From NCBI GenBank assembly GCA_947501635.1, contig CANMWT010000006.1, positions 186,001 through 250,000 of the forward strand: DNA of 64,000 nt. Direction: 5' to 3'. Below, piece after piece: positions 1-9,798 of the stretch. Source of the DNA: an uncultured Roseobacter sp. GTDB taxonomy: Bacteria; Pseudomonadota; Alphaproteobacteria; Rhodobacterales; Rhodobacteraceae. A program made the translations under genes and the position numbers. Below the pieces are notes generated by a model, which made no database searches, had not been told where the DNA came from, and saw only the letters and a list, made by a program, of their open reading frames with translations. Numbering within the stretch: the first letter of the stretch is position 1; each line of letters opens with the position of its first letter.

Positions 1-701
1 TCCTTGTCGATGGCCAGCATATAGCCGCGCCGCGCGATATTCTTGACCAGTAGTTCAGACACGATCTGATTGCCCAGCGTGTCGCGCAGCCTTTTGATCC
101 TTGTAGCGCCGGCCGCTTCCTCACAGTCTGATGGTTTTCTGCCAGAGATGACACCTTCGATTTCCGAGCCGGACAAGACATCGTCGTCCATGCGCGCTTC
201 TGCAAGCACGGACATGGTTTCCATAGCGGCATCTGTCAGTTTGAAGCCCAGATTGTTGAGATACACCGTGTTTTCCTCACGGCTGATGAGCAGAGAGTTA
301 ACCTGAATGCCGGCGCGTTCGATCTGAGCCATACGGCGGTTGAAGCCGACGAGGAGCACAAGAAAAATGAGTGCTGCGATCAGCATCGTGGTGGCAAAGA
401 CCAGCAGCACGAAGATTACGACACGGTAGCTGGCCAGCGTATCGGAAAAAGCTGTGCCCGATTGCGCGAGTATTTCGAGCAGCTTGATCTCGGCTTGTGC
501 CGTCAGATCATTGTTTTCAACAAAGAGCCTCTCGACGCGGGCGTTGAAGGCATTGGCGTCGGGCAGCGCCCAAAAGAGAAACCCTGCTGAGATGGCGAGA
601 AGAGCAAGGATACCGGCGATGCCGAACCCAACAATGCGGCCGCCCGAGCGGCGCATTTCAATAGCGGAGGTAGAATGATCCCGCACTCTTTTTCCTTTCA
701 T
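1..701 (-). CDS. membrane-anchored winged-helix regulator, C-terminus cut by window edge
   Basis: About 233 codons are readable from ATG at 701 down to base 1 with no stop, so the 3' end lies outside the window. The translation has a short cytoplasmic N-terminus, a membrane segment at about residues 23-44, a roughly 50-residue loop, a second membrane segment at about 94-119, then a cytoplasmic winged-helix-like region ending in SELLVKNIARRGYML, which resembles the recognition end of OmpR-type DNA-binding domains. I infer a one-component transmembrane regulator that senses something in the periplasm. An alternative start at 656 lies just after the stop of the upstream gene (TGAAATG). The start at 701 gives a 44-base overlap. 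Neither start has a strong ribosome binding site. The sensed signal is unknown. Confidence 0.7.
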   Translation of the reverse strand, partial: MKGKRVRDHSTSAIEMRRSGGRIVGFGIAGILALLAISAGFLFWALPDANAFNARVERLFVENNDLTAQAEIKLLEILAQSGTAFSDTLASYRVVIFVLLVFATTMLIAALIFLVLLVGFNRRMAQIERAGIQVNSLLISREENTVYLNNLGFKLTDAAMETMSVLAEARMDDDVLSGSEIEGVISGRKPSDCEEAAGATRIKRLRDTLGNQIVSELLVKNIARRGYMLAIDK

Positions 702-945
702 CAAGGCCGTCTTTCTCAAAGACCGATACCACGTTCAGCAAGGTCCAGCCGGCAGCCGAAAGCCGTGGTTCGAGTTCTCTGGCCGCCGCCTTCTTTGAGC
801 ACTGGGTGACCTCGGCCACGCCGTAGTGAAGCCGCAGCGGATTGTCTTGTTTGGCTTTGTAATCGGCATAGCAACCGGCAGCATGTGCCTGACCGGACAA
901 TACCAGCGCCAAAAGCGCGATTGGAATCTGTTTCACGAGTTTCAT
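658..945 (-). CDS. small secreted protein of unknown function
   Basis: This 95-residue protein has a classic signal peptide (MKLVKQ followed by a hydrophobic run ending at AHA, cleavage near residue 22). The mature part has two cysteines (about positions 25 and 49) and no domain I recognise. The ATG at 945 is preferred over an upstream in-frame ATG at 987 because it places the charged and hydrophobic parts of the signal peptide correctly and has AGGG about 8 bases upstream. It lies directly upstream of, and overlaps, the membrane winged-helix regulator on the same strand, so the two are probably co-transcribed. A role as a periplasmic partner or ligand of that regulator is only inference from the overlap. 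Confidence 0.65.
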   Translation of the reverse strand: MKLVKQIPIALLALVLSGQAHAAGCYADYKAKQDNPLRLHYGVAEVTQCSKKAAARELEPRLSAAGWTLLNVVSVFEKDGLDERKKSAGSFYLRY

Positions 946-1119
946 GGCCCAGACCCTGATCAGGATCGCCGGGATATTCAATATCAAAAGGGTTTTGCGG
1001 CGGATGTTATCGGATAGCGGGGTCGCGATATTGCCTGACTGACAGTGGTGCGCCCAGTTTTGTTCAAGAGGCCGGCGCGTAGATCGCGGCCTGCAGTAAC
1101 AACAATAAGGACCATATTC

Positions 1120-1599
1120 ATGTCTCGCAAATTCATCGCCACGGTTGTTGCCGTCGCCGTTTCAGTCACTTTGGCGGGTCAGGGGCCTGCCCGCGCGGAT
1201 GAAGATCTTGCCCGGTTGCTCGCCACGGTGGTCGGGGTGGCCATCGTGGGGGCAGTGGTGAACAACAGTCTGGAGAAGGCTGACAAGGATCGTGTCAGCC
1301 GTAATCGGATTGCCTATTCCCGCGCCCGGCCTGCGGTGACACCGCGTGGAGAAGTAATAAGACGCGCGCGGCCGCCCGGACATGCAAAGCGGTTTTTGCC
1401 GGGCGATTGTTTGCGGTCTTTCGATACGAGAGACGGCCGCTTGCGCGTTTTCGGGAAGAGGTGCTTGGAGCGCAATTATGATTTTGTGCGCAGCTTGCCC
1501 CGTGCCTGCAAGGTGACATTTCGGACGCAGGGCAAGAAACGTCAGGGATATCGCGCGCGGTGTTTGCGCCGTTCCGGGTACTATCTGGCTCGACGCTGA
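1120..1599 (+). CDS. basic secreted protein with four cysteines, unknown function
   Basis: The product is 159 residues. It has a signal peptide (MSRKFIATVV..., cleavage near ARA at about residue 26), a second hydrophobic stretch at about 31-48 with a Gly-Ala pattern, and a very Arg-rich C-terminal half with cysteines at 97, 115, 130 and 148. Four cysteines in an exported protein would allow two disulfides. The start at 1120 is chosen over an earlier in-frame start because of AAGGA eight bases before it and because it begins the signal peptide. It stands alone between a divergent gene pair and a rho-independent terminator at 1646-1674. I do not recognise the family. The high charge suggests binding to an anionic partner, but that is a guess. 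Confidence 0.65.
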   Translation: MSRKFIATVVAVAVSVTLAGQGPARADEDLARLLATVVGVAIVGAVVNNSLEKADKDRVSRNRIAYSRARPAVTPRGEVIRRARPPGHAKRFLPGDCLRSFDTRDGRLRVFGKRCLERNYDFVRSLPRACKVTFRTQGKKRQGYRARCLRRSGYYLARR

Positions 1600-1645
1600 A
1601 TGCGGGCTGATCGAGACTGGGTGCAACCGTGCCCGGTCTCTGACT

Positions 1646-1674
1646 GGGGGGCGTTCGGGCGCCCCTCTTTTTTT
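1646..1674 (+). terminator. rho-independent terminator after the basic secreted protein
   Basis: The stem is GGGGCG/CGCCCC with a six-base loop, followed by a run of T to 1674. It lies 47 bases after the stop codon at 1599. Confidence 0.75.
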
Positions 1675-1699
1675 GCCCCGTGAACGGGGCGGATTTCAT

Positions 1700-1732
1700 G
1701 CCTCCGGCGGGGATATTTGAAGACCAAAGAAG
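1700..1732 (+). repeat. dispersed intergenic motif, copy 1
   Basis: The core is GATATTT at 1712-1718, three variable bases, then GACCAAAGAA at 1722-1731, preceded by CCTCCGGCGGG. The same core with the same three-base gap occurs at 27876-27895 (plus) and 43121-43140 (minus). This copy sits between a terminator and rnhB. Confidence 0.7.
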
Positions 1733-1776
1733 CGTGAAGGGTTGCAGGTTTTTGGCGTTGGGTAGATGAACAGGAG

Positions 1777-2397
1777 ATGGGTCCTGATTTTGAGATTGAA
1801 AAAGCGATGCTGGCGTCGGGAGTTTGTCGTGTGGCCGGCGTTGATGAAGTTGGGCGCGGCCCGTTGGCGGGACCGGTCACCGCAGCAGCGGTGGTGCTTG
1901 ATCCGGCGCGCATACCGGATGGGCTGAACGATTCAAAAGTGGTGTCGCCAAAGCGACGTGCGGCGCTGGCTGCGGCCTTGGCGGCCTGTGCTGATGTGAG
2001 TGTCGGGCACGCCAGCGTGTCGGAGATTGATGAGCATAACATTCTGCGTGCAAGCCATATTGCCATGGTGCGCGCGGTGGCCGGTTTGCAGGTTCAGCCG
2101 GAGTTTGTGCTGATCGACGGGTCCATGGTGCCACGTGGTCTGGACATTCCGGCACGGTCGGTTGTGAAGGGGGATGCGCGGTCGCTGTCGATTGCGGCAG
2201 CCTCTATTGTTGCCAAAACGGCTCGGGATCGGATCATGGTGGATTTAGCGCAACAGCATCCCGGATATGGCTGGGAGACCAACATGGGATATGGATCAAA
2301 AAGCCACATATCGGCGTTGCAAAATCTTGGGGTGACCCCACACCATAGACGCAGTTTCAAGCCGGTACACAATATGTTGTATCAAGGAAAAACGTAA
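1777..2397 (+). CDS. rnhB: ribonuclease HII
   Basis: RNase HII cuts the RNA strand of RNA-DNA hybrids and removes single ribonucleotides misincorporated in DNA. The 206-residue protein carries the family start block VDEVGRGPLAGP with the metal ligands D23 and E24, NDSK at 51-54, LIDGS with D114, and KGDARSLSIAAASIVAK with the fourth acidic ligand. It ends in HHRRSFKPV, typical of the family. Length is normal. The ATG at 1777 has a purine-rich but poorly spaced upstream sequence. It is followed after 92 bases by ccrM on the same strand; the region between them has its own promoter-like and GANTC signals, so ccrM is probably not only read from here. Confidence 0.95.
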   Translation: MGPDFEIEKAMLASGVCRVAGVDEVGRGPLAGPVTAAAVVLDPARIPDGLNDSKVVSPKRRAALAAALAACADVSVGHASVSEIDEHNILRASHIAMVRAVAGLQVQPEFVLIDGSMVPRGLDIPARSVVKGDARSLSIAAASIVAKTARDRIMVDLAQQHPGYGWETNMGYGSKSHISALQNLGVTPHHRRSFKPVHNMLYQGKT

Positions 2398-2403
2398 AGC
2401 CTT

Positions 2404-3593
<1,190 letters not shown>

Positions 3594-3664
3594 ATCAGAT
3601 TTCGTTACACCGCCGGTGCCTGTGGCCTTCTGAACGAGGCTGCCTGTGTTGGGCACCCCACTAT

Positions 3665-3692
3665 GCCCCGCCTTAATGGCGGGGCTTTTTTT
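3665..3692 (+). terminator. rho-independent terminator after ccrM
   Basis: A perfect 8-base-pair stem (GCCCCGCC/GGCGGGGC, loop TTAAT) is followed by seven T. It ends on the last bases of the convergent alkB-type gene. Confidence 0.9.
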
Positions 3693-4833
3693 ATCGTGGC
3701 ATGGGGTTTGTTGCAGCATTGTAGGCAGACCAGTCGGTGATCTCGGGGTAGTAGGTTTTGCGCCAGTGCCGCACACGTGGGTTCATGATCCGGCGCCAGA
3801 GGGGGGGCACCATCGCCGCCATGGTCATCACCGGATAGCCGAAAGGCAACTGCGGTGCCTTGTCAGGGGGGTAGGTCTGCAGGACTGGAAAGCGCCGGTT
3901 CGGTTTGTAGTGGTGATCGGAATGTCTTTGCAGGTTGATAAGCAGCCAGTTCGAGGCCCGGTGATCCGCATTCCAAGAGTGCCTTGGTTGCACGTGTTCG
4001 TACTTCCCGTCGCCAAGATATGCGCGTGTCAGCCCATAGTGTTCAATGTAGTTGACCAGTTCCAGTTGCCAGATCGCGGTGCCGGCCTGCACGGCAAAGA
4101 GTGCCAGACCAGACCAGCCGCCAAGTGCGACCGCGAGCATGAGCATTGCGGCTTGCAGGCCCCAGTATTTGAAGAATGGGTTGCGCAGGTCGTACCAGGG
4201 CCGGTTTTTGCGGGCGAGCATCGCGCTTTCGGCGCGAAATGCAGAAACCAGAGACTGGCGCAGGACGCGCGGATAGAACCTGTGGAAGCCCTCGTTGTAG
4301 CGCGCGGTCACGGCATCGGCCGGGGTGCCGACGTATCGGTGATGCACAAGCAGGTGTTCGGAGCGGAAGTGTGAATACAGCACCATCGCCAGCAGGATAT
4401 CGGCCATCCAACGCTCAAGCCGGTCGCTTTGGTGCATAAGCTCGTGGCTGTAAGTGATGCCGATTGTGCCGGTAATGACGCCAATGCCGAAGAACAGCCC
4501 CACGCGTTCTAGACTGCCCAGATGGTCGGCCTGTGGCACGTACCAGATCATACCAAAGAGCAGGGTAAACTGCAGCGGGGCCCAGATCAGGGTGATGAGA
4601 CGGTGGGCTGCAAGGTCGGCAACCGGGGTATCCGGGTCCGGATTGTCCCTGTTGGGTCCCGTGGCAAAGTCCAGCCCGGAAAACAGATACCACGTGCAGA
4701 GCGGGAGCAGAAAAACTGTCCAGCCGCCGTATATGGCACCGATGACTGCCAGAGGAGGCAGGCCAAGGGACACCCAAAAGGGCGCGGCACTTGGCAAGGC
4801 GCTGGCGGTATATGCGGTCGTGTCTGAACTCAT
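3691..4833 (-). CDS. alkB: AlkB-type membrane alkane 1-monooxygenase
   Basis: This is a di-iron integral membrane hydroxylase of 380 residues that would oxidise terminal methyl groups of alkanes or related lipids with a rubredoxin partner. All histidine boxes are present: HELMH at 130-134, EHLLVHH at 159-165, NYIEHYG at 261-267 and LQRHSDHH at 301-308, with several membrane segments between residues 20 and 125 and at 225-255. Box 1 is followed by Gln instead of the usual Lys, and box 2 has Val where classical AlkB has Gly (EHxxGHH), so it may belong to a divergent branch with a different substrate. No rubredoxin or alkane regulator gene is nearby. It follows mutY by 50 bases on the same strand. 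Confidence 0.85.
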   Translation of the reverse strand: MSSDTTAYTASALPSAAPFWVSLGLPPLAVIGAIYGGWTVFLLPLCTWYLFSGLDFATGPNRDNPDPDTPVADLAAHRLITLIWAPLQFTLLFGMIWYVPQADHLGSLERVGLFFGIGVITGTIGITYSHELMHQSDRLERWMADILLAMVLYSHFRSEHLLVHHRYVGTPADAVTARYNEGFHRFYPRVLRQSLVSAFRAESAMLARKNRPWYDLRNPFFKYWGLQAAMLMLAVALGGWSGLALFAVQAGTAIWQLELVNYIEHYGLTRAYLGDGKYEHVQPRHSWNADHRASNWLLINLQRHSDHHYKPNRRFPVLQTYPPDKAPQLPFGYPVMTMAAMVPPLWRRIMNPRVRHWRKTYYPEITDWSAYNAATNPMPR

Positions 4834-4883
4834 GAGGCCAGTCTATCCTTTCCGCAGGTGTTTGGCCAAGATCAGGCGTTGCG

Positions 4884-5951
4884 TCACCTTGTCAGATCAT
4901 AGGCTTTTCGCATGACCGTCGGCAGATCTGACGGTCTGAAATCGCTCTTGTTTACAAAGTGACCGCGCGCAGGTTTCGTGTCTGCTGGTATCGCCGTGTG
5001 GAACACGTGCAGCACAAGGTGGAAATGGGTGAAGGTATGGCGTACCTCGCCCGGCAGCAATTGCCAGTCCGCGCGGCAGGGCGGCGTTACTTCGGGGATT
5101 GGCGCCGTGGTGTCGACCCAATCGGACCCGGGCCAGCCAAGCATGCCGCCAAGCAGCCCTTTTTCAGGTCGCGTTTCAAGTAGCCATGCGCCATCGGTGC
5201 GCTGGCCCAGAAAAACGCTGCCGTGGCGCACTGGTTTTGGTTTCTTTGGCAGCTTTTTGGGCAGCTCGGGTGCGGTACCCAGTGCACGTGACCGGCACGG
5301 GTCGCGCCACGGGCAAATACCGCAGGCCGGTGATTTTGGCGTGCAGATCGTGGCGCCCAGATCCATGACTGCCTGCGCGTAGTCTCCCGGCCGATTTTCG
5401 GGTGTAATCGCATCCGCCATTACCATAAGTTCTGGTTTCGCATCCGGCAGAGGGGTGTGGATATCGTACATTCGTGCCATCACGCGTTCGACATTTCCGT
5501 CCAACACGGTGTGGCGCAGATCAAATGCGATCGAGGATATCGCCGCCGCTGTATAAGGCCCTATTCCGGGGAGTTTTAGCAATTCTGCATGGTTTTGGGG
5601 AAAGCTGCCATTGTGCAGATCCACGACCTGTCGCGCGCATTTGAGCAGGTTTCGCGCCCGGGCGTAGTAGCCAAGACCGGCCCACTCTGCCATCACCTCG
5701 GCGTCTTCAGCGGCGGCGAGCTTGGAGACGGTGGGCCAGCGCGTTGTGAAGCGCTCAAAGTAGTCTTTGACAGTTGCGACCGTCGTCTGTTGCAGCATCA
5801 CCTCTGACAGCCAGATGCGGTATGGGTCCGGTTTTGTACCTGCTTGGCGATCCTGTGGTGGGACGCGCCATGGCATACTGCGTGCATGGATGTCGTACCA
5901 TTCCAGAAGGGTGCCGCTTAGGTCTGGCTGGTTGATGCTGTTGTCACGCAA
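4884..5951 (-). CDS. mutY: A/G-specific adenine DNA glycosylase
   Basis: MutY removes adenine paired with 8-oxoguanine and so prevents G:C to T:A changes. The 355-residue protein has the catalytic glutamate in WLSEVMLQQT (E50), the helix-hairpin-helix LPGIGPYTA at 127-135, the catalytic aspartate D151 in LDGNVER, and the iron-sulfur ligands C203-x6-C210-x2-C213-x5-C219. The C-terminal NUDIX-like domain that reads 8-oxoguanine follows. The only in-frame start before the first domain is TTG at 5951, close to an in-frame stop upstream; the ribosome binding site is weak. It is divergent from dciA with 85 bases between starts. Confidence 0.93.
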   Translation of the reverse strand: MRDNSINQPDLSGTLLEWYDIHARSMPWRVPPQDRQAGTKPDPYRIWLSEVMLQQTTVATVKDYFERFTTRWPTVSKLAAAEDAEVMAEWAGLGYYARARNLLKCARQVVDLHNGSFPQNHAELLKLPGIGPYTAAAISSIAFDLRHTVLDGNVERVMARMYDIHTPLPDAKPELMVMADAITPENRPGDYAQAVMDLGATICTPKSPACGICPWRDPCRSRALGTAPELPKKLPKKPKPVRHGSVFLGQRTDGAWLLETRPEKGLLGGMLGWPGSDWVDTTAPIPEVTPPCRADWQLLPGEVRHTFTHFHLVLHVFHTAIPADTKPARGHFVNKSDFRPSDLPTVMRKAYDLTR

Positions 5952-6036
5952 TGTTTATGTCTCTCTTGTTGCGCTTGGACTGGTTGCGCCTGCCCATGCG
6001 CGCTAGAATGATGGTCAGGTTTTGGGAAAGATAGCG

Positions 6037-6543
6037 ATGCCGCCACGCCGCGCCAGTACAAAAGGCTTCAAGCGCACCTCTGCGTTGCTCACGCAGCGGA
6101 TCAGGACGGCGTCGGAAAAGCGCGGTTTTGCGCAAAGCCGCTTGCTTACCCAATGGGTCGAAGTGGCGGGTGAGGCCATTGCCGCGATATCGCGACCGGT
6201 CGAGGTCAGCTACGGGCGCGGCGGCATGGGGGCCACGCTCACGCTTTTGACAACAGGGGCGAATGCGCCCGTATTAGAGATGGAAAAAGAAAAGCTGCGC
6301 GCGCGGGTGAACGCGGTTTACGGCTATAACGCCATAGCGCGCATCCGCATCACGCAAACCGCCGCAACCGGATTTGCTGAAGGGCAGGTTGCCTTCCAGA
6401 ATGCCCCGGCATCTGCAGCCCCGGTGCATGATCCGGTGTTGCGTGACCGTGCATTGGAAGTGGCAAAGCCCGTCGAAGACGACAACCTGAGGCACGCGCT
6501 GGCGCGCCTTGGCGAAAATATTCTTAACAAGACAAACCGATGA
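6037..6543 (+). CDS. dciA: DciA/DUF721 family protein
   Basis: The product of 168 residues matches the DUF721 family, whose member DciA loads the replicative helicase DnaB in bacteria that lack DnaC. The conserved region is KRGFAQSRLLTQWVEVAGEAIA at about residues 28-49, followed by a basic strand region. The C-terminal 60 residues are low in conservation, as usual. ATG at 6037 is preferred over TTG at 6022 because GGAAAG lies seven bases before it. It is followed after 13 bases by a DsbA-like gene; that pairing is common in related genomes and suggests co-transcription, not a shared function. Confidence 0.8.
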   Translation: MPPRRASTKGFKRTSALLTQRIRTASEKRGFAQSRLLTQWVEVAGEAIAAISRPVEVSYGRGGMGATLTLLTTGANAPVLEMEKEKLRARVNAVYGYNAIARIRITQTAATGFAEGQVAFQNAPASAAPVHDPVLRDRALEVAKPVEDDNLRHALARLGENILNKTNR

Positions 6544-6556
6544 AAAGGGAACGTGC

Positions 6557-7228
6557 ATGTCTCGTATGATGATTATCTCGGCCGCTGTGGCTGTTATCGG
6601 CCTGGGCGCCTATTTTGTGACCACGCCCGGGTCCAATTCCGTGACGCCGGCAAATCCGCTGGGGGCGGCCAATGCGCAAGAGGCCGCCGACGTCGATACA
6701 TCTTCTATCATGGAGATGACGCTCGGCAATCCGGATGCGCCGGTCACTGTGGTTGAATACGCAAGCTACACCTGCCCGCATTGCGCGCGTTTCCACGAAG
6801 GCCCGTTTAAGCAGCTGAAGTCGGAATACATAGACACCGGAAAGATCAATTTTGTCTATCGTGAGGTCTATTTCGACCGTTATGGCCTTTGGGCTTCGAT
6901 GATCGCGCGCTGCGCCGGCACGCCAGAGGCATTCTTTGGGATGAGCGATCTGATATACCAGGGGCAGTCTGAATGGACCCGTGCGGGCGACCCCGGAGCG
7001 ATTGTCGGTGAGTTGCGTAAGATCGGACTTCTGGCAGGCCTGGATGCAGAGACGATGGAAGCCTGTTTGCAGGACGGAGAAAAGGCGCAGACACTGGTGG
7101 CGTGGTACCAGCAGAACGCGACCGAGGACGGCGTAGAAAGCACACCGAGTTTTGTCATCAACGGACAGAAATACTCCAACATGTCTTTTGCAGAGATGGC
7201 TGAAGTAATCGACGGTGCGTCGAACTAA
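6557..7228 (+). CDS. DsbA-family thiol:disulfide oxidoreductase
   Basis: The 223-residue protein begins with an uncleaved-anchor or signal-like hydrophobic segment (about residues 4-20), then a linker and a thioredoxin-fold DsbA-like domain with the redox site CPHC in EYASYTCPHCARFHEG. The cis-proline loop is visible as ESTPSFVINGQKY near the end. It should act in the periplasm, introducing or isomerising disulfides. ATG at 6557 is selected because of AGGGA 7 bases upstream and because it begins the hydrophobic segment. It sits just downstream of dciA and converges on lpxK. No DsbB is in the window. Confidence 0.88.
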   Translation: MSRMMIISAAVAVIGLGAYFVTTPGSNSVTPANPLGAANAQEAADVDTSSIMEMTLGNPDAPVTVVEYASYTCPHCARFHEGPFKQLKSEYIDTGKINFVYREVYFDRYGLWASMIARCAGTPEAFFGMSDLIYQGQSEWTRAGDPGAIVGELRKIGLLAGLDAETMEACLQDGEKAQTLVAWYQQNATEDGVESTPSFVINGQKYSNMSFAEMAEVIDGASN

Positions 7229-7268
7229 GACCACCGTGCCTTCCGGTCCCGGCGTCTTTTGGGAACTC

Positions 7269-8264
7269 TCAGCCTTGGAACAGGGGTTCAAGCAAATGCT
7301 TGAGCCCCGACCCCGCATCATCAAATGCCAGCCGGACCGGCAAAGTAATGACCTTTGTGCGGAATTTTGCGGGTAAGCGCACCGCGTCTTTTTCGGTCGT
7401 GACCAACTGCGCACCGAGCCTCAGCGCGTCTGCTTCCAGCCGGCTCATCAAGGCGGGTGTGAGGGGCTGGTGGTCGTCCAACGGTTCTGTGTGCACGACG
7501 TCTGCGCCAAGGCCCTTCAAGGTCGTAAAAAATTTCTCCGGATGGCCGATGCCAGCGAAAGCGATGGCTTTGGTGTCGGACCAGTCCATGCCCGTTTGCA
7601 GCGGTGCCAGTTCGGCGCGCAAATGTACGGCAGTGTCCGGAAGTGCAGGCAGGTCAAACTCTGCCTGCGCGACGGGGTCCCCGATTGAAAGCAACGCCTG
7701 TGCCCGCGATAGCCCAACGTCTACAGGTTCGCGCAGCGGACCTGCAGGCAAGCACAGCCCGTTACCAAAACCCTTTTGTGCGTCGACCACAATGATGCTG
7801 ACATCTTTGTACAGAGACGGATTTTGAAACCCGTCGTCCATAACCACGGCAGTCGCGCCGGCGTCTTGCGCCGCACGTCCGCCGGCGGCACGGTCCTCAG
7901 CGACCCACACTTCGGCAAATGCTGCCAGCAGTAAAGGCTCGTCGCCGACGTCTTTGGATGTGTGCCGCGTCGGATCAACCTGCACAGGGCCCTTGAGCGT
8001 GCCGCCATATCCACGGGTGACGACATGCGGTTTCTGGAACATATCGGCCAACTGGGTCAGCACGGCAATGACAGTCGGTGTTTTGCCCGTTCCGCCGGCG
8101 TTCAGGTTGCCCACACATATCACCGGTATATCAAGATGCGCGTCCGCCGGTTTTGCCACCCGTCGCGCGGTTGCTTGCGCATATAGCGCGCCCAAGGGTT
8201 TGAGCATGCGTGCCTGCAGTGCAAGCCGATCCGCAGGCGTGAACCAAAACTCAGGCGCCCGCAT
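7269..8264 (-). CDS. lpxK: tetraacyldisaccharide 4'-kinase
   Basis: LpxK phosphorylates the 4' position of the lipid A disaccharide at the inner membrane. The Walker A loop is [13 protein letters not shown] at 52-64, close behind the N-terminal membrane-associated helix, and DDGFQNPSL contains the second conserved family block. The length of 331 residues is normal. The start at 8264 overlaps the end of waaA by 14 bases, implying translational coupling; a longer form from 8303 adds only residues without family match. It is last in the pmbA-cysQ-DUF4170-waaA-lpxK run. Confidence 0.93.
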   Translation of the reverse strand: MRAPEFWFTPADRLALQARMLKPLGALYAQATARRVAKPADAHLDIPVICVGNLNAGGTGKTPTVIAVLTQLADMFQKPHVVTRGYGGTLKGPVQVDPTRHTSKDVGDEPLLLAAFAEVWVAEDRAAGGRAAQDAGATAVVMDDGFQNPSLYKDVSIIVVDAQKGFGNGLCLPAGPLREPVDVGLSRAQALLSIGDPVAQAEFDLPALPDTAVHLRAELAPLQTGMDWSDTKAIAFAGIGHPEKFFTTLKGLGADVVHTEPLDDHQPLTPALMSRLEADALRLGAQLVTTEKDAVRLPAKFRTKVITLPVRLAFDDAGSGLKHLLEPLFQG

Positions 8265-9498
8265 AAAGCTGCTCCAACTCGCCGTCGAAAACCGCCTGGA
8301 CAAGATCTATCACGCGATCCGTCGTATTCGCGCCCTGACTTACAACGTCCCAACCTGCGTGCGCCATGGCGGCTGCCTGATCCGGTGCGATCAGACGGAC
8401 AACCGCGCTGCTGAGAGTGTCGCCGTCCTTGACGATGCGCGCGGCGCCTGCCTTTGCGAGGCGGGTATAGAAGGGCAGAAACCGGCTCACATTCGGGCCG
8501 TAAAGCACCGCAGATCCAAGCGCTGCGGCCTCAAAGGGGTTGCGACCGTTGTATCCGTCCACCAGCGACCCGCCCATGAAACTAACGGGGGCCAGACGAT
8601 AGAAAAGACCTAGATCCTGATGGTCGGGTGCCAGCACCACTTGGGTTGCATCATCGGGTTCTTCTTCATTGGACCAGTCGGCATATCTGAACCCCGCTTC
8701 GGAAAGCCCGTGCCGGAAACTCTCCAACAGGCCCCTGTGCGAAGGGTGCAGGATCAGCAGAAGGCGGTGCGACAGTCTGAGCGCAAGGCGATGTGCGCTC
8801 AGAATCAGCTCAAGCTCTTCGGCCTGAACGTTACACGCAAGCCAGACGGACCTGCCGCCGATCAGCTGTGACCAGTAGCTCAGTTCCTGATCGTCACAGG
8901 GCAGCGCGTGGCCACCGGCCTCCAGCCGGTCAGTGAGCCGTATTTTGGACTTGTCCAGCCCCAGCTGGCGAAACTGTCTGAGCCCCTGTTCAGAGCGCGC
9001 CATGAGGGCCACGCAAGGCTGCAGCAAGCGCCGCGTCATGTCTGGCAACCACTTGTCGTAGGTGCCGTTAAAGCCGTCTTCATCTGCGTCGATCAAAGCG
9101 ACGGGAACTTTTTCGTCATGCGCTTTCTGCAGCAGGTTGGGGCGCAGGCCGCCCCATGCCCATATGCCCATATCCGGTTTCCAATGGTTCCAGAACGCAT
9201 TGACCGCATCCGGGTGTTCGGAGGGTGCAAGCTCGAGCATCATCTGAGGGTGTGGCACCCAATTATTCTGGATCGACTGAAAGCTGGTGGAATCAGGCAG
9301 CGTGATCAACACGTTCAGGCCGTGTCGTGCGGTGCATAATCGGACGGCCAGATCCTGAAGCGCCATAAGGCTTCCACTTTCGGCCGCATGTATCCAAAGA
9401 ACAGGGCCTTTGGGCCGATCCGCATGGGCGGTAAAGTCGCGCTTGGCCAAGCGCCGTGTATAGGCGCGGTAGGCCGCAAGCCCTAAGGAGCGGCCCAT
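8251..9498 (-). CDS. waaA: 3-deoxy-D-manno-octulosonic acid transferase
   Basis: This 415-residue GT30-type enzyme adds Kdo to lipid A precursors. Visible family blocks are the N-terminal [11 protein letters not shown] segment (the counterpart of the HxxSxGE region around the catalytic base) and the C-terminal [31 protein letters not shown], the donor-binding motif. It starts 6 bases after the end of the DUF4170 gene and overlaps lpxK, so the three are one transcription unit. The sequence is somewhat divergent from enterobacterial WaaA (Glu-Ser-Gly-Ser where SxGE is usual), a form I recall from Rhodobacteraceae. Confidence 0.87.
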   Translation of the reverse strand: MGRSLGLAAYRAYTRRLAKRDFTAHADRPKGPVLWIHAAESGSLMALQDLAVRLCTARHGLNVLITLPDSTSFQSIQNNWVPHPQMMLELAPSEHPDAVNAFWNHWKPDMGIWAWGGLRPNLLQKAHDEKVPVALIDADEDGFNGTYDKWLPDMTRRLLQPCVALMARSEQGLRQFRQLGLDKSKIRLTDRLEAGGHALPCDDQELSYWSQLIGGRSVWLACNVQAEELELILSAHRLALRLSHRLLLILHPSHRGLLESFRHGLSEAGFRYADWSNEEEPDDATQVVLAPDHQDLGLFYRLAPVSFMGGSLVDGYNGRNPFEAAALGSAVLYGPNVSRFLPFYTRLAKAGAARIVKDGDTLSSAVVRLIAPDQAAAMAHAGWDVVSQGANTTDRVIDLVQAVFDGELEQLYAGA

Positions 9499-9504
9499 TG
9501 CACG

Positions 9505-9747
9505 TTATCCCAGTTCTTCTGTCGAGGAAGCGGCTGCTTCCTCGTCGCGCAGGCGGTGCAAATGCGCTATGAAGTAGCGCATATGGGCGTTGTCCACGGT
9601 GCGCTGCGCTTCGGCCTTCCATGCGTCAAATGCTGTCGCATAGTCGGGAAAAATTCCAACAATGTGGATGTCATCCACGTTTTTGAATGTGTTTTTGCTG
9701 GGATCGACAAGTTCGCCGCCAAAAACGAGATGCAACCGTTGTGCCAT
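9505..9747 (-). CDS. DUF4170 family protein
   Basis: An 80-residue soluble protein beginning MAQRLHLVFGGELVDP and containing NVDDIHIVGIFPDYATA, the hallmark of DUF4170, a small alphaproteobacterial family found beside lipid A/Kdo genes. ATG at 9747 is chosen because AAGGAG lies 7 bases upstream; TTG at 9753 is less likely. It lies between a CysQ-like phosphatase and waaA with 6 bases to the latter. Function is unknown; the conserved position suggests a role linked to Kdo or lipid A metabolism, which is inference. Confidence 0.82.
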   Translation of the reverse strand: MAQRLHLVFGGELVDPSKNTFKNVDDIHIVGIFPDYATAFDAWKAEAQRTVDNAHMRYFIAHLHRLRDEEAAASSTEELG

Positions 9748-9798
9748 GGTCAACTCCTTGGGCTGTTGCGCGAAAGGTCGCTGATCTGGCGGACGGGG

